DNA from: JBHJHK01 sp050330975
GTDB lineage: Bacteria > Pseudomonadota > Gammaproteobacteria > Competibacterales > Competibacteraceae
Direction: 5' to 3'
DNA: 24,589 nucleotides
Assembly: GCA_050330975.1 (NCBI GenBank)
Contig: JBHJHK010000184.1
Location: 1 to 24,589, forward strand
Part shown: positions 1-7,851 of the stretch, piece by piece
Position numbering within the stretch: position 1 is the stretch's first letter
Layout of the letters: each line of letters begins with the position of its first letter
The notes under the pieces: model-generated
Databases searched by the model: none
Told to the model about the DNA's origin: nothing
Seen by the model: the letters and a program-made list of their open reading frames with translations, nothing else
Program-made: the position numbers and the translations under genes

Positions 1-135
1 CACGCCATCCAGCGCCGGGACGACCCCGCCGTCCTAGGGGGATTCTTGCTCATCGCCATCGTCATCATGGCCGTCAATCTATTGGTGGACGTCCTCTACG
101 GGCTCATCAACCCCCGTATCCGCCACGCCCGCTAG
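1..135 (+). CDS. ABC transporter permease, DppB/OppB-like (3' end only)
   Basis: Only the last 44 codons are present; the gene begins before the window. The visible tail has one hydrophobic segment (about residues 11-32 of the visible part) and ends in a motif of the form VDVLYGLINPRIRHAR. That is the usual C-terminus of the first inner-membrane permease of dipeptide/oligopeptide/nickel ABC importers, with Asp, Tyr, Asp/Asn-Pro and Arg conserved. It stops 31 bases before the second permease gene and lies in the same direction, so it should pair with that protein to form the channel. Family assignment comes from the terminal motif plus context; the substrate cannot be inferred. Confidence 0.85.
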   Translation, partial: HAIQRRDDPAVLGGFLLIAIVIMAVNLLVDVLYGLINPRIRHAR

Positions 136-166
136 TCCACCTCCCGACAAGACCCAGCGAGATCCC

Positions 167-1084
167 ATGACCACTGCTTCCCCCCCCGAAAGTGCCCCAG
201 CGAACAGCCCTGGGGCCGATATCATCGAATCGCCCCTGGCGACTTTTTGGCGCCACTTCCGGGAAAACCACGGCGCGGTATTGGGCCTTTGGATCATCGT
301 CGCCCTGGTGGCATTGGCCCTCTTAGCCCCGTGGCTCGCCCCCCACGACCCCGCGGTCCAGTACCGCGACGCCCTCCTCATCCCGCCCCCCTGGGCCGGC
401 GGCGACGACTGGCGGTTTTTGCTGGGCACCGATGACGTGGGCAGGGATATGCTTTCCAGGCTCCTCTACGGGGCGCGGATATCCCTGTTGGTGGGGGCCA
501 TCGTCGTCACCTTATCCCTGGGGGCGGGCGTGGTGTTGGGGTTGATAGCCGGCTACTTTCGCGGTCTGGTGGAAATCGCCATCATGCGCCTCATGGACGT
601 ATTGCTGGCCCTGCCGAGCCTATTGCTGGCCATCGCCATCGTCGCCGTGTTGGGGCCTGGCCTCAACAACGCCATGGTGGCCATCGCCGTGGTCATCTTG
701 CCCCACTACGTGCGTCTCACCCGGGCGTCGGTGTTGGCCGAGGCGGCCAAGGACTACGTGGTGGCCAGCCGGGTGGCCGGGGCTGGGGTGCTGCGGCAAA
801 TGTTTGTCAATATCCTCCCCAACTGCACGGCGCCCTTGATCGTCCAGGCCAGTCTGAGCTTTTCCACCGCCATTTTGGACGCCGCCGCCCTGGGGTTTTT
901 GGGCCTTGGCGCCCAGCCCCCCACCCCGGAGTGGGGCACCATGCTGGCCGACGCCCGCCAGTTCGTCCAGCGGGCCTGGTGGGTGGTGACCTTGCCGGGG
1001 CTGGCCATTCTCATCACCGTGTTGGCGTTTAACCTGTTGGGGGACGGGCTGCGGGATGCCCTGGACCCCAAACTCAAGCGCTAG
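167..1084 (+). CDS. ABC transporter permease, DppC/OppC family
   Basis: This 305-aa inner-membrane subunit of a peptide/opine/nickel-type ABC importer has the family layout. A cytoplasmic N-terminus of about 40 residues is followed by a first membrane segment (LGLWIIVALVALALLAPWLA). A periplasmic loop contains the family signature HPLGTDxxGRD in the variant FLLGTDDVGRDMLSRLLYGAR, then come five more membrane segments. The EAA loop that contacts the ATPase is visible around residues 185-215 (RASVLAEAAKDYVVASRVAGAG). The C-terminal GDGLRDALDPKLKR is typical. The ATG at 167 is preceded by a weak GAG-type site. The gene sits between the other permease and the ATPase, so all three are probably one operon. 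Substrate unknown. Confidence 0.93.
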   Translation: MTTASPPESAPANSPGADIIESPLATFWRHFRENHGAVLGLWIIVALVALALLAPWLAPHDPAVQYRDALLIPPPWAGGDDWRFLLGTDDVGRDMLSRLLYGARISLLVGAIVVTLSLGAGVVLGLIAGYFRGLVEIAIMRLMDVLLALPSLLLAIAIVAVLGPGLNNAMVAIAVVILPHYVRLTRASVLAEAAKDYVVASRVAGAGVLRQMFVNILPNCTAPLIVQASLSFSTAILDAAALGFLGLGAQPPTPEWGTMLADARQFVQRAWWVVTLPGLAILITVLAFNLLGDGLRDALDPKLKR

Positions 1085-1097
1085 GAGGCAAAGGACT

Positions 1098-2936
1098 ATG
1101 GCCACGGCTGCCGACTTGACCGTCAGCGCCTCCGGGTTGCTCTCGGTGCAGAACTTGCGGGTGGAGTTCGCCACCCAACGCGGCCCTTTGGTGGCCGTGG
1201 AAGATTTGAGCTTTGACCTGACCCCTGGAGAAACCTTGGGGATCGTCGGCGAGTCGGGTTCGGGGAAGAGCGTCACCTCCCTGGCCCTCATGGGACTGTT
1301 GCCCTACCCCCAGGGGCGGGTAACCCGGGGCCAGGCGTGGTTCGACGGCCGCGACCTGTTGGCCATGGCCGAACACGAGCGGCGACAGCTGCGGGGCAAC
1401 GCCTTGGCCATGATCTTCCAAGAGCCCATGACGTCCCTCAACCCGGTGCTCACCATCGGCGTCCAGCTCACCGAGGGGCTGCGCTACCACCAGGGCTTGA
1501 GTTACCGCCAGGCCAAGGCCCGAGCCCTGGAGATGCTGGAACAGGTGCGGATCCCCGACGCCCGTCGGCGCCTCGGCCAGTATCCCCACCACCTGTCGGG
1601 GGGCATGCGCCAGCGGGTGATGATCGCCATGGCCATGGCCAGTCATCCCAAGGTCCTCATCGCCGACGAGCCCACCACCGCCTTGGACGTCACCATCCAG
1701 GCCCAGATTTTGGCGCTGATGAAGGACCTCCAGCAGCAATACAACACGGCGTTGATACTCATCACCCACGACATGGGGGTCATCGCCGAGACCGCCGACC
1801 GGGTGGTGGTGATGTACCGAGGCAAGACCGTGGAGCAAGGCCCGGTGGGGGAACTCTTTGCCCATCCCCAAGGAGCCTATACCCGCCGCCTTTTAGATGC
1901 CGTGCCCAAGCTCGGCGCCATGACCGGCAAGGAAGGGCCGGAGCCCTTTGGCACCGCCGCCCCAGCCGCTGGGCCATCGCCTGCCTCCAAGGCGACGGCC
2001 CCCGGGGAGCCTTTGTTGACCGTGGAGGATCTCACGGTGCGCTTTGACCTGGAGGGCAGCCCCTGGGGGCGCTCGCCGGGGCGGATCCACGCCGTGGAGC
2101 AGGTATCCTTCGCCATTGGGCGCGGGGAGACCTTGGCCTTGGTGGGAGAATCCGGTTGTGGCAAGAGCACCACCGGTCGGGCGCTGTTAAACCTCGTTCC
2201 CGCCCAGGGCGGCCGGGTAAATCTGGACGGCCGGGAGATTTTGGGCCTGGGCGAAGGGGCCATGCGCCCCTACCGCCAGCGGATGCAGATGATCTTCCAA
2301 GACGCCTTTGCCGCCCTCAATCCCCGCCAGCAGGCGGGTTTTTTGGTGGCAGAGCCGCTGATCATCCAGGGCACGGTCAAAGAGATCCAACGCCGCGAAC
2401 AGGTGGCGGCCCTGTTTGAGCGAGTGGGCCTGGAGCCGGACCACCAACGCCGCTATCCCCACCAGTTCTCCGGGGGGCAGCGCCAGCGGCTCTGTATCGC
2501 CCGGGCCTTGAGCCTGCGCCCAGAGCTCATCATCGCCGACGAACCGGTCTCGGCCTTGGACGTCTCCATCCAGGCCCAGATCGTCGATTTGTTGTTGGAC
2601 CTGCAAAACGAGTTTGGCCTGTCGTATTTATTCATTTCCCACGACATGGCGGTGGTGGAGCGCATCGCCCACCGGGTGGCGGTGATGTATTTGGGGCGCA
2701 TCGTCGAGATGGGCAGTCGCCGGGCGGTGTTTGAAAACCCCGTACATCCCTATACCCAAAAATTATTGCGGGCCGTGCCGGTGGCCGATCCCAGCCGCCC
2801 CCGCCCCGAGCGCTCGTTGATGACCGAAGAAATCAAAAGCCCCATGCGCCCCCTGGACTACCAAGTGCCCACCTTGGCCATGACCCAGGTGGCCGCCGAC
2901 CATTGGGTGTTAGAGGGGTATGAGGAGGCGTTGTAA
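1098..2936 (+). CDS. Dipeptide-type ABC transporter ATPase with two fused nucleotide-binding domains (DppD-DppF)
   Basis: This 612-aa cytoplasmic ATPase energises the preceding permeases and combines in one chain what E. coli encodes as separate DppD and DppF. Domain 1 has Walker A GESGSGKS at about 51-58, signature LSGGMRQR at 166-173 and Walker B VLIADEP at 186-192. Domain 2 has Walker A GESGCGKS at 350-357, signature FSGGQRQR at 457-464 and Walker B LIIADEP at 477-483. A Pro/Ala-rich linker (about 275-305) joins them. Both copies have the C-terminal HP..YT oligopeptide-transporter motif. I chose the ATG at 1098 because AGGAGG lies just upstream at the end of the permease gene; an in-frame ATG at 1056 would overlap the permease. 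Fused forms such as YejF and GsiA are common. No binding-protein gene is in view. Confidence 0.95.
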   Translation: MATAADLTVSASGLLSVQNLRVEFATQRGPLVAVEDLSFDLTPGETLGIVGESGSGKSVTSLALMGLLPYPQGRVTRGQAWFDGRDLLAMAEHERRQLRGNALAMIFQEPMTSLNPVLTIGVQLTEGLRYHQGLSYRQAKARALEMLEQVRIPDARRRLGQYPHHLSGGMRQRVMIAMAMASHPKVLIADEPTTALDVTIQAQILALMKDLQQQYNTALILITHDMGVIAETADRVVVMYRGKTVEQGPVGELFAHPQGAYTRRLLDAVPKLGAMTGKEGPEPFGTAAPAAGPSPASKATAPGEPLLTVEDLTVRFDLEGSPWGRSPGRIHAVEQVSFAIGRGETLALVGESGCGKSTTGRALLNLVPAQGGRVNLDGREILGLGEGAMRPYRQRMQMIFQDAFAALNPRQQAGFLVAEPLIIQGTVKEIQRREQVAALFERVGLEPDHQRRYPHQFSGGQRQRLCIARALSLRPELIIADEPVSALDVSIQAQIVDLLLDLQNEFGLSYLFISHDMAVVERIAHRVAVMYLGRIVEMGSRRAVFENPVHPYTQKLLRAVPVADPSRPRPERSLMTEEIKSPMRPLDYQVPTLAMTQVAADHWVLEGYEEAL

Positions 2937-2961
2937 CGCCTCTCAAAATCCCGCCCGGGGC

Positions 2962-3561
2962 TCAGGGCGCTGGGATCTCCGCCACTACCTCAAACTGCCC
3001 GTCCGGTGACGTGCGCAAAACAACCCCGCCGCCGGAGCTGACGGCAACCCGGGTAAGGGCGTAGATATTGGCGTAGTGGGTCACCATCACCGCCGTGGTC
3101 TCGGGGTCGAGCTCGGCCAAAAAGCGGCGCATGTTGGCGGTGCGTTCCCGTTCGTGGACCCGGTGGCGGCCATAGACCGAGTTGAGGTCGGGCAGGGGCT
3201 GGACGTCGCCCACTTCCATCAGCCGGGCCGTGTCCAGACAGCGGCACCACTGGCTCGAATAGAGGGCGTCGACGGTGACGCCGGCGTCTTTGATTTGCTG
3301 CCCCAAGGTGCGGGCCTGCTCTCGACCGGTGTCGTTGAGGTTGCGCTGGGTGTCGCAGGCTTCGAGCTGAAAGCCCGGTGGGTCGTCAGAACCCGGTGCT
3401 AGGGTGTGACGGATAAAGGCCACGTGGCCGGGTTGATTGAGTAGTGCAAAGGGATTGTCGTCTTGGCCGTGGGCCACTGGCATCCAGATACCCAAGCCCA
3501 AACCACCCATGGCCAGGGTCAGGATCAATAGCCCGCGCATCAATGACTGATGGTTTTCCAT
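2962..3561 (-). CDS. Exported histidine phosphatase family protein
   Basis: This 199-aa protein belongs to the phosphoglycerate-mutase-like histidine phosphatases. An N-terminal hydrophobic stretch (residues 9-31, ending VAHGQ) looks like a signal peptide, so it should act in the periplasm. Catalytic features visible are Arg51-His52 in FIRHT (the phosphate-accepting His in an RHG-like motif), Arg107 in SSQWCRCLDTA (canonical SPxxRxxxTA), and His162 in VTHYANI. The NLNDTGREQA segment is also family-typical. The start at 3561 has GAGG eight bases upstream; an upstream extension lacks this. It converges on the dpp ATPase gene with only 25 bases between stops. The substrate is unknown: exported members act on sugar phosphates, phytate or protein phosphohistidine, and nothing here decides among them. 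Confidence 0.85.
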   Translation of the reverse strand: MENHQSLMRGLLILTLAMGGLGLGIWMPVAHGQDDNPFALLNQPGHVAFIRHTLAPGSDDPPGFQLEACDTQRNLNDTGREQARTLGQQIKDAGVTVDALYSSQWCRCLDTARLMEVGDVQPLPDLNSVYGRHRVHERERTANMRRFLAELDPETTAVMVTHYANIYALTRVAVSSGGGVVLRTSPDGQFEVVAEIPAP

Positions 3562-3969
3562 GGTTGCTGCCTCGTCGTTACACCGCCCGTCGAACCGACG
3601 GGTTCTAGGAGCGATGAGACCGCAAAAAGCGAGGCGAGGTTCGCCCAAACCAATGGGGGTTAATGTGACCCAGCGATCCTCGGGGCACGGGGCAACCCCA
3701 GATCCAGCTCTAATCGTCCATAAACCTCACATCCAGCGCCTCTTAACGCCATTCCCCCCAAAAGCTGTCACCGAGGTACGCGACCAAGTCACCCCTCTCC
3801 CGCACCAAGGGTGTGGGAGAGGGGCTGGGGGGGAGGGCTGCCAAAGACGACGCCCAATACAAAATATCAAAGGTCTTCAGAAACGATCCGAAAGAGCCAT
3901 TTTTTTGAACGGTTGACCCGTCACCAGACTCTATGGTGCCGTACTCACACTATCGAAGAGGTAGCAAAG
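3562..3969. other. Intergenic region with one strong inverted repeat
   Basis: These roughly 400 bases separate the divergently oriented phosphatase (minus) and small exported protein (plus). I find no convincing gene: the short frames crossing it lack ribosome sites and family motifs. It contains the hairpin-forming repeat at 3792-3824. A lone TTGACC-like hexamer at 3913-3918 has no acceptable -10 partner, so I do not call a promoter. Confidence 0.6.
3792..3824. repeat. REP-like inverted repeat (15-bp arms, 3-base loop)
   Basis: The left arm CCCCTCTCCCGCACC (3792-3806) pairs with the right arm GGTGTGGGAGAGGGG (3810-3824) across the loop AAG. Fourteen pairs are perfect and one is a G/T wobble. 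The right arm is followed by a G-rich tract (CTGGGGGGGAGGG). Similar CCCTCTCCC...GGGAGAGGG hairpins recur as intergenic repeats in several proteobacterial genomes. No T-run follows, so it is not a classic terminator. Confidence 0.6.
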
Positions 3970-4350
3970 ATGACCCGTAGATTTGGCATCGTTCCCAGAG
4001 CCTTGACCAGCGCCCTCATCGCCCTCGCCCTAGGGGCCCCCGCCTTGGCCGAGATGCAAGTCCTCAAGGGCCCCGATATCGAGGCGGCCATCGCCGGCAA
4101 CACGGTCCAGGGCGCCATGGCCAGCGGCTCCCGCTACACCGAGTTCTACAGCAGTGATGGCGAGATCCGCGGCGACGGCTACACCGGCCAATGGCAGGTC
4201 AAAGACGACCAGATGTGCTTTCAGTACGCCGGGGAAGAGTCGCCTTCCTGCTGGAATGTCGGCCGGATGGGCGACGAGGTCCGCTGGCTCAAAGACGGCG
4301 AGGTAGACGGCAGCGGTACTCTGATCCCCGGTAACCCCCTCGAGTTCTGA
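3970..4350 (+). CDS. Small exported protein of unknown function (DUF995-like pattern)
   Basis: This 126-aa protein has an N-terminal signal peptide (positive MTRRFGIVPR, hydrophobic core, predicted cleavage after APALA near residue 28). The mature part has a recurrent pattern. A GNTVQGAMASG segment is followed by an aromatic-rich strand YTEFYSSDGEIRGDGYTG, then WQVKDDQMCFQY and a second Cys in SCWNV, ending GSGTLIPGNPLEF. The two Cys residues could form a disulphide. I recognise this as a small periplasmic beta-rich family in alphaproteobacteria and relatives, close to DUF995, without a known activity. The ATG at 3970 has GAAGAGG upstream; a longer frame from 3811 begins inside the inverted repeat and is not credible. 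It stands alone and converges with the gene at 4378. Confidence 0.75.
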   Translation: MTRRFGIVPRALTSALIALALGAPALAEMQVLKGPDIEAAIAGNTVQGAMASGSRYTEFYSSDGEIRGDGYTGQWQVKDDQMCFQYAGEESPSCWNVGRMGDEVRWLKDGEVDGSGTLIPGNPLEF

Positions 4351-4377
4351 TGGAGTTGTGAGGTGTCGGGGGGCGGA

Positions 4378-4803
4378 CTAGTCACCATCCCCTCGCGCTT
4401 CAAATTGCCGCTGCTGCTCGGCCAAATAGGCGTCGCGATGCTTGTCGCAGCAGGCCTTGAGCCAGGAGAAGCGACCCTTGATGACGTCGAACTCGGGGTC
4501 GCGTTTAAACTTGACTAGGGTGTAGCGGGCGGCATCCCCCAGGGTGTGGGGATCTTGGCCCTCCAAGACCGCCCAGAGCTCAGCGTATTCATCGGGCGTC
4601 AGGGTGAAGGGCTCCCACGAAGCCCCCGGACTCATCCCGCCGTCTCCGCCCCCTTCGGCAAGGATCTGATTCAAAATGTGCAGGGGCGGGAAGATGCCGC
4701 AACCGTCCAAATAGGGAATATCGTAGACAAAGGTGCTCAGGGGCGCTCGCCGCTCCTCGGGGTCGTGGTGGAATTCGTGGCGGCGGTAGTGGACAGTTTT
4801 CAT
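4378..4803 (-). CDS. Conserved-looking hypothetical protein, downstream of ygiC
   Basis: I do not recognise this 141-aa soluble protein. It has no signal peptide or membrane segment. Visible features are a His-rich start (HYRRHEFHHDPEE), an aromatic/acidic stretch TFVYDIPYLDGCGIFPP, a Gly-rich patch near residue 52, a helical middle (LTPDEYAELWAVLEG) and a Lys/Arg/Cys-containing C-terminal helix (FSWLKACCDKHRDAYLAEQQRQFEARGDGD). The ATG at 4803 has GGAG seven bases upstream, which favours it over the adjacent TTG. It follows ygiB and ygiC on the same strand, 111 bases after the ygiC stop, so it may be cotranscribed with them. Codon use matches the neighbours. Confidence 0.75.
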   Translation of the reverse strand: MKTVHYRRHEFHHDPEERRAPLSTFVYDIPYLDGCGIFPPLHILNQILAEGGGDGGMSPGASWEPFTLTPDEYAELWAVLEGQDPHTLGDAARYTLVKFKRDPEFDVIKGRFSWLKACCDKHRDAYLAEQQRQFEARGDGD

Positions 4804-4914
4804 CAATCAGCTCCGCGGCATAGCGACATAAATGAGCGGTGGTCAAACTTCACCGATCCATCGTCACCCAGGTCATACTCAAGCCCAGGGTCCCGAGGAC
4901 TGTGAATGGCAAGG

Positions 4915-6138
4915 TCACGCAGGCTCGAAGTAATGGGGTACAAAACGGGCGAAATCCGACGTGATGGGGCCGTCGTCTTCGCGCAGGGTCAAGCCCGTGG
5001 GTTTGTCGCGACCGTTGCGCTTTGGCTCGTCGGGATCGTCGTGGACGCCCCCCACCAGCCACACCCCGACCATGGTGGAGACCGGCCCCCGGGCCGTGGC
5101 AAATTGCGGTAGGGGCGCATACTGCTGGCGGATAAATCCCTCTTGGCCATAATCTCCCCCCGACGCCACCCTGCCCTGGGGCGTCACCACGGTGATATTG
5201 GCCCCTTCTCTACCGAAGATGGGCTTGCGCACGTAGTCGGTCAGGGAGCTATCTCCATCGTCGTCGAAATAAGCGGGCAGTAGATATTCACAGTGGGGAA
5301 ACAGACGCCACAGGGTGGGCAGCAGGGCCTTGTTGGAGAGGATTATCTTCCACAGGGGCTCGATAAACACACACTCTAGCGCCGGAATCTCCCGGCCAAA
5401 TTCATCGGTGGCCATCATTTCCCAGGGGTAGAGCTTAAACAGCACCTCGATGATTCCATCGCCGGCGTCGAGCAAATGTCGACCGTCGACGGTGATGTCA
5501 ATGTCTTCCACATGGACAAAGGCGGTCTTGAGGCCCCCTTGGATGGCCAAATCCTGGAGGTAATCCACCGTCCCCCGATCCTCGGGGCAGTTTTTAAGAC
5601 AGGCAAAATGCACCGTCTTGCCCTGCAGGCCCCGCCGGGGATCGGCCCAGGCCCGGATCATGTCCTCGTGGGTGGAGGCGAACTGGTTCATGCCTTGGGC
5701 TTTAAAGGGGGAAGCTTCAAACCGATCCCACTGGGCCACCGCCGATTCATAGAGGGTCGTCGGGGTGTCGGCGTTGAATTCCAGCAACTTGGGGGTGTCA
5801 CCCACCAGGGTAAAGTCCATCCGCCCGTAAAAGGGCTTATCGCCCCGCCGCCACGAGGCGCGCACCGCAGCCCACCAAGAGGGGGGAATCCGAAAGCGCC
5901 GCAAGAGATCATCGTCCCCGAGCACGGCCTCGACCACCCGGTAACAGAGGTCGTTGAGCATCAGAGTCGCGTCGTAGAACGTATCGACTTCCCGTTGGGT
6001 CAAGACGTACATGGCGTCTTCCACCCAATAGGCCTCGGGCCGCTGGGTCCGGGGATGGCGGGGGGTGTGAAAGTCAAATCCCCGCCCTTCGACTAGGGCT
6101 TGCCAATGGTCCCGGGGTTTAAGGGTGATGCGGCGCAT
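4915..6138 (-). CDS. ygiC: YgiC/YjfC-like ATP-grasp enzyme (glutathionylspermidine synthase superfamily)
   Basis: This cytoplasmic enzyme of about 407 aa belongs to the GSP_synth ATP-grasp family, which forms amide bonds using ATP. E. coli YgiC and YjfC are the closest named relatives and lack the amidase half of Gss. Visible family blocks are the N-terminal RRITLKPRDHWQALVEGRGFDFHT, the MDFTLVGDTPKLLEFNADTPT core, LFKLYPWEMM, EPLWKIILSNKALLPTLW, the ATP-binding KPIFGREGANI with its glycine loop, and the C-terminal GLTLREDDGPITSDFARFVPHYF. The loop before that last block (GGVHDDPDEPKRNGRDK) seems longer than usual. The ATG at 6138 matches the expected N-terminus, although no ribosome site is obvious; a TTG at 6171 is the alternative. 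It follows ygiB directly, as in enterics. Natural substrate unknown. Confidence 0.88.
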   Translation of the reverse strand: MRRITLKPRDHWQALVEGRGFDFHTPRHPRTQRPEAYWVEDAMYVLTQREVDTFYDATLMLNDLCYRVVEAVLGDDDLLRRFRIPPSWWAAVRASWRRGDKPFYGRMDFTLVGDTPKLLEFNADTPTTLYESAVAQWDRFEASPFKAQGMNQFASTHEDMIRAWADPRRGLQGKTVHFACLKNCPEDRGTVDYLQDLAIQGGLKTAFVHVEDIDITVDGRHLLDAGDGIIEVLFKLYPWEMMATDEFGREIPALECVFIEPLWKIILSNKALLPTLWRLFPHCEYLLPAYFDDDGDSSLTDYVRKPIFGREGANITVVTPQGRVASGGDYGQEGFIRQQYAPLPQFATARGPVSTMVGVWLVGGVHDDPDEPKRNGRDKPTGLTLREDDGPITSDFARFVPHYFEPA

Positions 6139-6194
6139 GGGGGAGATGCGATGGGCGTGGGTCGATACCAACCCCGGAGGAATTCGTCGGGGTC

Positions 6195-6815
6195 CTAGCC
6201 GGCGATACCGCCCCGGGCACTGGCCCCAAAGCCCCCGCGACGCCCCGCCGCCTGGACGGCCACCCGAGTGGTGGCCACGGTGGCACGACTCGGGGGATCG
6301 AGGACCACGGCGCGGGGCAAACTCGTCGCCCCCCGGACACCAGCGGGAGAGACCACACTGGGATTGGCGCCACCGGTGACATAACTCTGCTGGGTGTTCT
6401 TGTAGAGGGGCTGGGGGTTACCCAGGCGGTTGGCAAACTGGGCCATGAGGTAACCGGCCATAAAGGGCATAAAAAAGCTGCCACCGCTGTGAACTTGGCT
6501 GGCCTCACACTGGCCATCGCCGTGCTGGGCTTCACACGCCGCCAGGGAGGTGTATTTGGGTGCAGACTCGTCGTGGGTCTCCTGGGACAGGGCGAAGTAA
6601 TCGGCGCACTGTGCTGCCAAATCCGGCTGTTCCCGCAGGGTGAAGTGAATTTCGCACTCTTCGGCGTTGGCAAAGACGACGCCGTCGAACTCCGGTTCAC
6701 CACAGCCCGGCAGGACTATGACACCGGCCATCGCCGTGGCCAGGGGAAGTCCGTGGCGACCTTTGCCACCCATCACCACCAAGCCCACCCGACGGGCGCG
6801 ATTGACTTTGGCCAT
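6195..6815 (-). CDS. ygiB: YgiB-like lipoprotein (DUF1190)
   Basis: This 206-aa protein matches the YgiB family. A basic N-terminus (KVNRARR) is followed by a hydrophobic stretch with a lipobox ending VLPGC, so it is probably lipidated and envelope-anchored. Next come an FANAEECE segment, APKYTSLAACEAQHGDGQCEAS (compare APKYATREDCVAEFGEGQC in E. coli), the hallmark SGGSFFMPFMAGYLMAQ, a PLYKN motif, and a C-terminal RGGFGASARGG tail. The ATG at 6815 has AGGAG nine bases upstream. ygiC starts 57 bases after the stop, the same order as in enterobacteria, which supports both assignments. The role is not established; it presumably works with YgiC on an envelope-linked substrate. Confidence 0.87.
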   Translation of the reverse strand: MAKVNRARRVGLVVMGGKGRHGLPLATAMAGVIVLPGCGEPEFDGVVFANAEECEIHFTLREQPDLAAQCADYFALSQETHDESAPKYTSLAACEAQHGDGQCEASQVHSGGSFFMPFMAGYLMAQFANRLGNPQPLYKNTQQSYVTGGANPSVVSPAGVRGATSLPRAVVLDPPSRATVATTRVAVQAAGRRGGFGASARGGIAG

Positions 6816-6962
6816 CTTGTAAATCTCCTGATCGATCGACACTTCCACTGTGAAGGCGTTAATGCAACGAACCGTACCCAATGAGGTGTTAGGTAGCGAC
6901 AAACGACGATTTGAACTGGCTCGAGGTCCACTTACCTTGCCCGAGGAATGTTACTGTAATTC

Positions 6963-7142
6963 ATGGATGGGCCCACCCACAACAAATTCACTCGTCAACG
7001 AGGCCGCCGCGCGACCCACCTAGGGGAAAACCTCGCCGCCCGTCACCTTAAACTCACCGCCGAGGACCTAGGACAACTGGCCGCCCTCGACGAGGGGTTT
7101 GCCACCCATCCCCAACATCTGGTGGCGGACGCGAGGGTCTGA
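6963..7142 (+). pseudogene. 3' remnant of an aldo/keto reductase gene
   Basis: The reading frame encodes only 59 residues. Its centre, RRATHLGENLAARHLKLTAEDLGQLAALDEGF, has the pattern of the last helix region of aldo/keto reductases of the 2,5-diketogluconate reductase type (R..HL.EN..A....L...D...L..LD). That family is normally about 270-330 aa, so the catalytic barrel is missing. An in-frame TAA lies just upstream, and I find no ribosome site at the ATG. It is best read as a truncated relic left by deletion, standing between the divergent ygiB and minus-strand 7222 gene. Very short, so the family call depends on one motif. Confidence 0.55.
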
Positions 7143-7221
7143 GGCTGGAGGTTCTCGCCATGGATCGGCGAGGGTCTGCAGGGGCGGCGCCAAGGCCCCC
7201 AGGGAGACCCCATCGACGCTC

Positions 7222-7794
7222 CTAGACGGCCACAAACATATGGGAGGGAAAGGGGGTAAACCCCGTGGTGGTAGTCGGCAGCTTATGGTTGTAAATCTGC
7301 CCCATGTTTTCGACCACGGGGGTTTTACCGCGGGTTTTGACGTGTTTGACGTTGTTGTTGGGGGTATTGACCAAAGGATCGTTGGTCAAGGTCGTGCGAT
7401 AGCCGATCTGGGCGGGGTTGCCCGCGTCAAATCTGACGTCCACCGACGCGCCGACGATGTTCTTGTCGTTGATTTTGATGCTGCCGCCGTAGCGAAACAT
7501 CAACTTCAGTTCTTTCCCCAAGGTGTGGGTGTTTTTGTACTTGTCACCCCGTTGCTGCCAGGCATATAAATTCGCCACAAAGTACAGCTCGACGACGTTG
7601 TTGCCCCCAGCGTAGTGGTTCATGAGGTAAGTACAGCCCGTCAAAATCTCATCTGGCGTGGTGATATTGGTGAAGTGGGCACCGAGGAGGCGATTGTTGC
7701 TCAACCGCGCCAGCACACCCCCACAAACCTTGAGGGCCCGTATGATAATCGCATCGTCGGCCATGCCCACGTAATCTTCGTCGAGGCTGATCAT
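7222..7794 (-). CDS. Unrecognised 190-aa protein, possible CheD/CNF-like deamidase fold
   Basis: No family is firmly recognised. The protein has no signal peptide or membrane segment. Its residue order resembles the CheD / cytotoxic necrotizing factor glutamine-deamidase fold. A strand IIIRALKVCGGVLARL carries Cys24, and 16 residues later LLGAHFT carries His40. A helical segment (TPDEILTGCTYLMNHY) follows, then ELYFVANLYAW, and later a beta-rich half (KLMFRYGGSIKINDKNIVGASVDVRFDAG). CheD has the same Cys, a His 17 residues on (GMAHF-like), then a helix and an ERLEAKIAGGA-type strand. The C-terminal third is Asn/Thr/Lys-rich (NDPLVNTPNNNVKHVKTRGK). Composition is less GC-rich than its neighbours, hinting at transfer. 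The ATG at 7794 has AAGGGG upstream. It lies 57 bases after the preceding minus-strand gene. Confidence 0.6.
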   Translation of the reverse strand: MISLDEDYVGMADDAIIIRALKVCGGVLARLSNNRLLGAHFTNITTPDEILTGCTYLMNHYAGGNNVVELYFVANLYAWQQRGDKYKNTHTLGKELKLMFRYGGSIKINDKNIVGASVDVRFDAGNPAQIGYRTTLTNDPLVNTPNNNVKHVKTRGKTPVVENMGQIYNHKLPTTTTGFTPFPSHMFVAV

Positions 7795-7851
7795 CTTTTG
7801 GTAACCCCTTGCTGGAGTATCTGCGGCGGCACATCGCCATCCAAAGGTGTG

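Noticed and set aside
1056..1097. Upstream ATG at 1056 for the dpp ATPase
   Set aside because: It would overlap the permease gene and add 14 residues foreign to the family; AGGAGG precedes the ATG at 1098.
3811..3969. N-terminal extension of the small exported protein to 3811
   Set aside because: It would begin within the inverted repeat and place the signal peptide 53 residues inside the protein; the ATG at 3970 has its own ribosome site.
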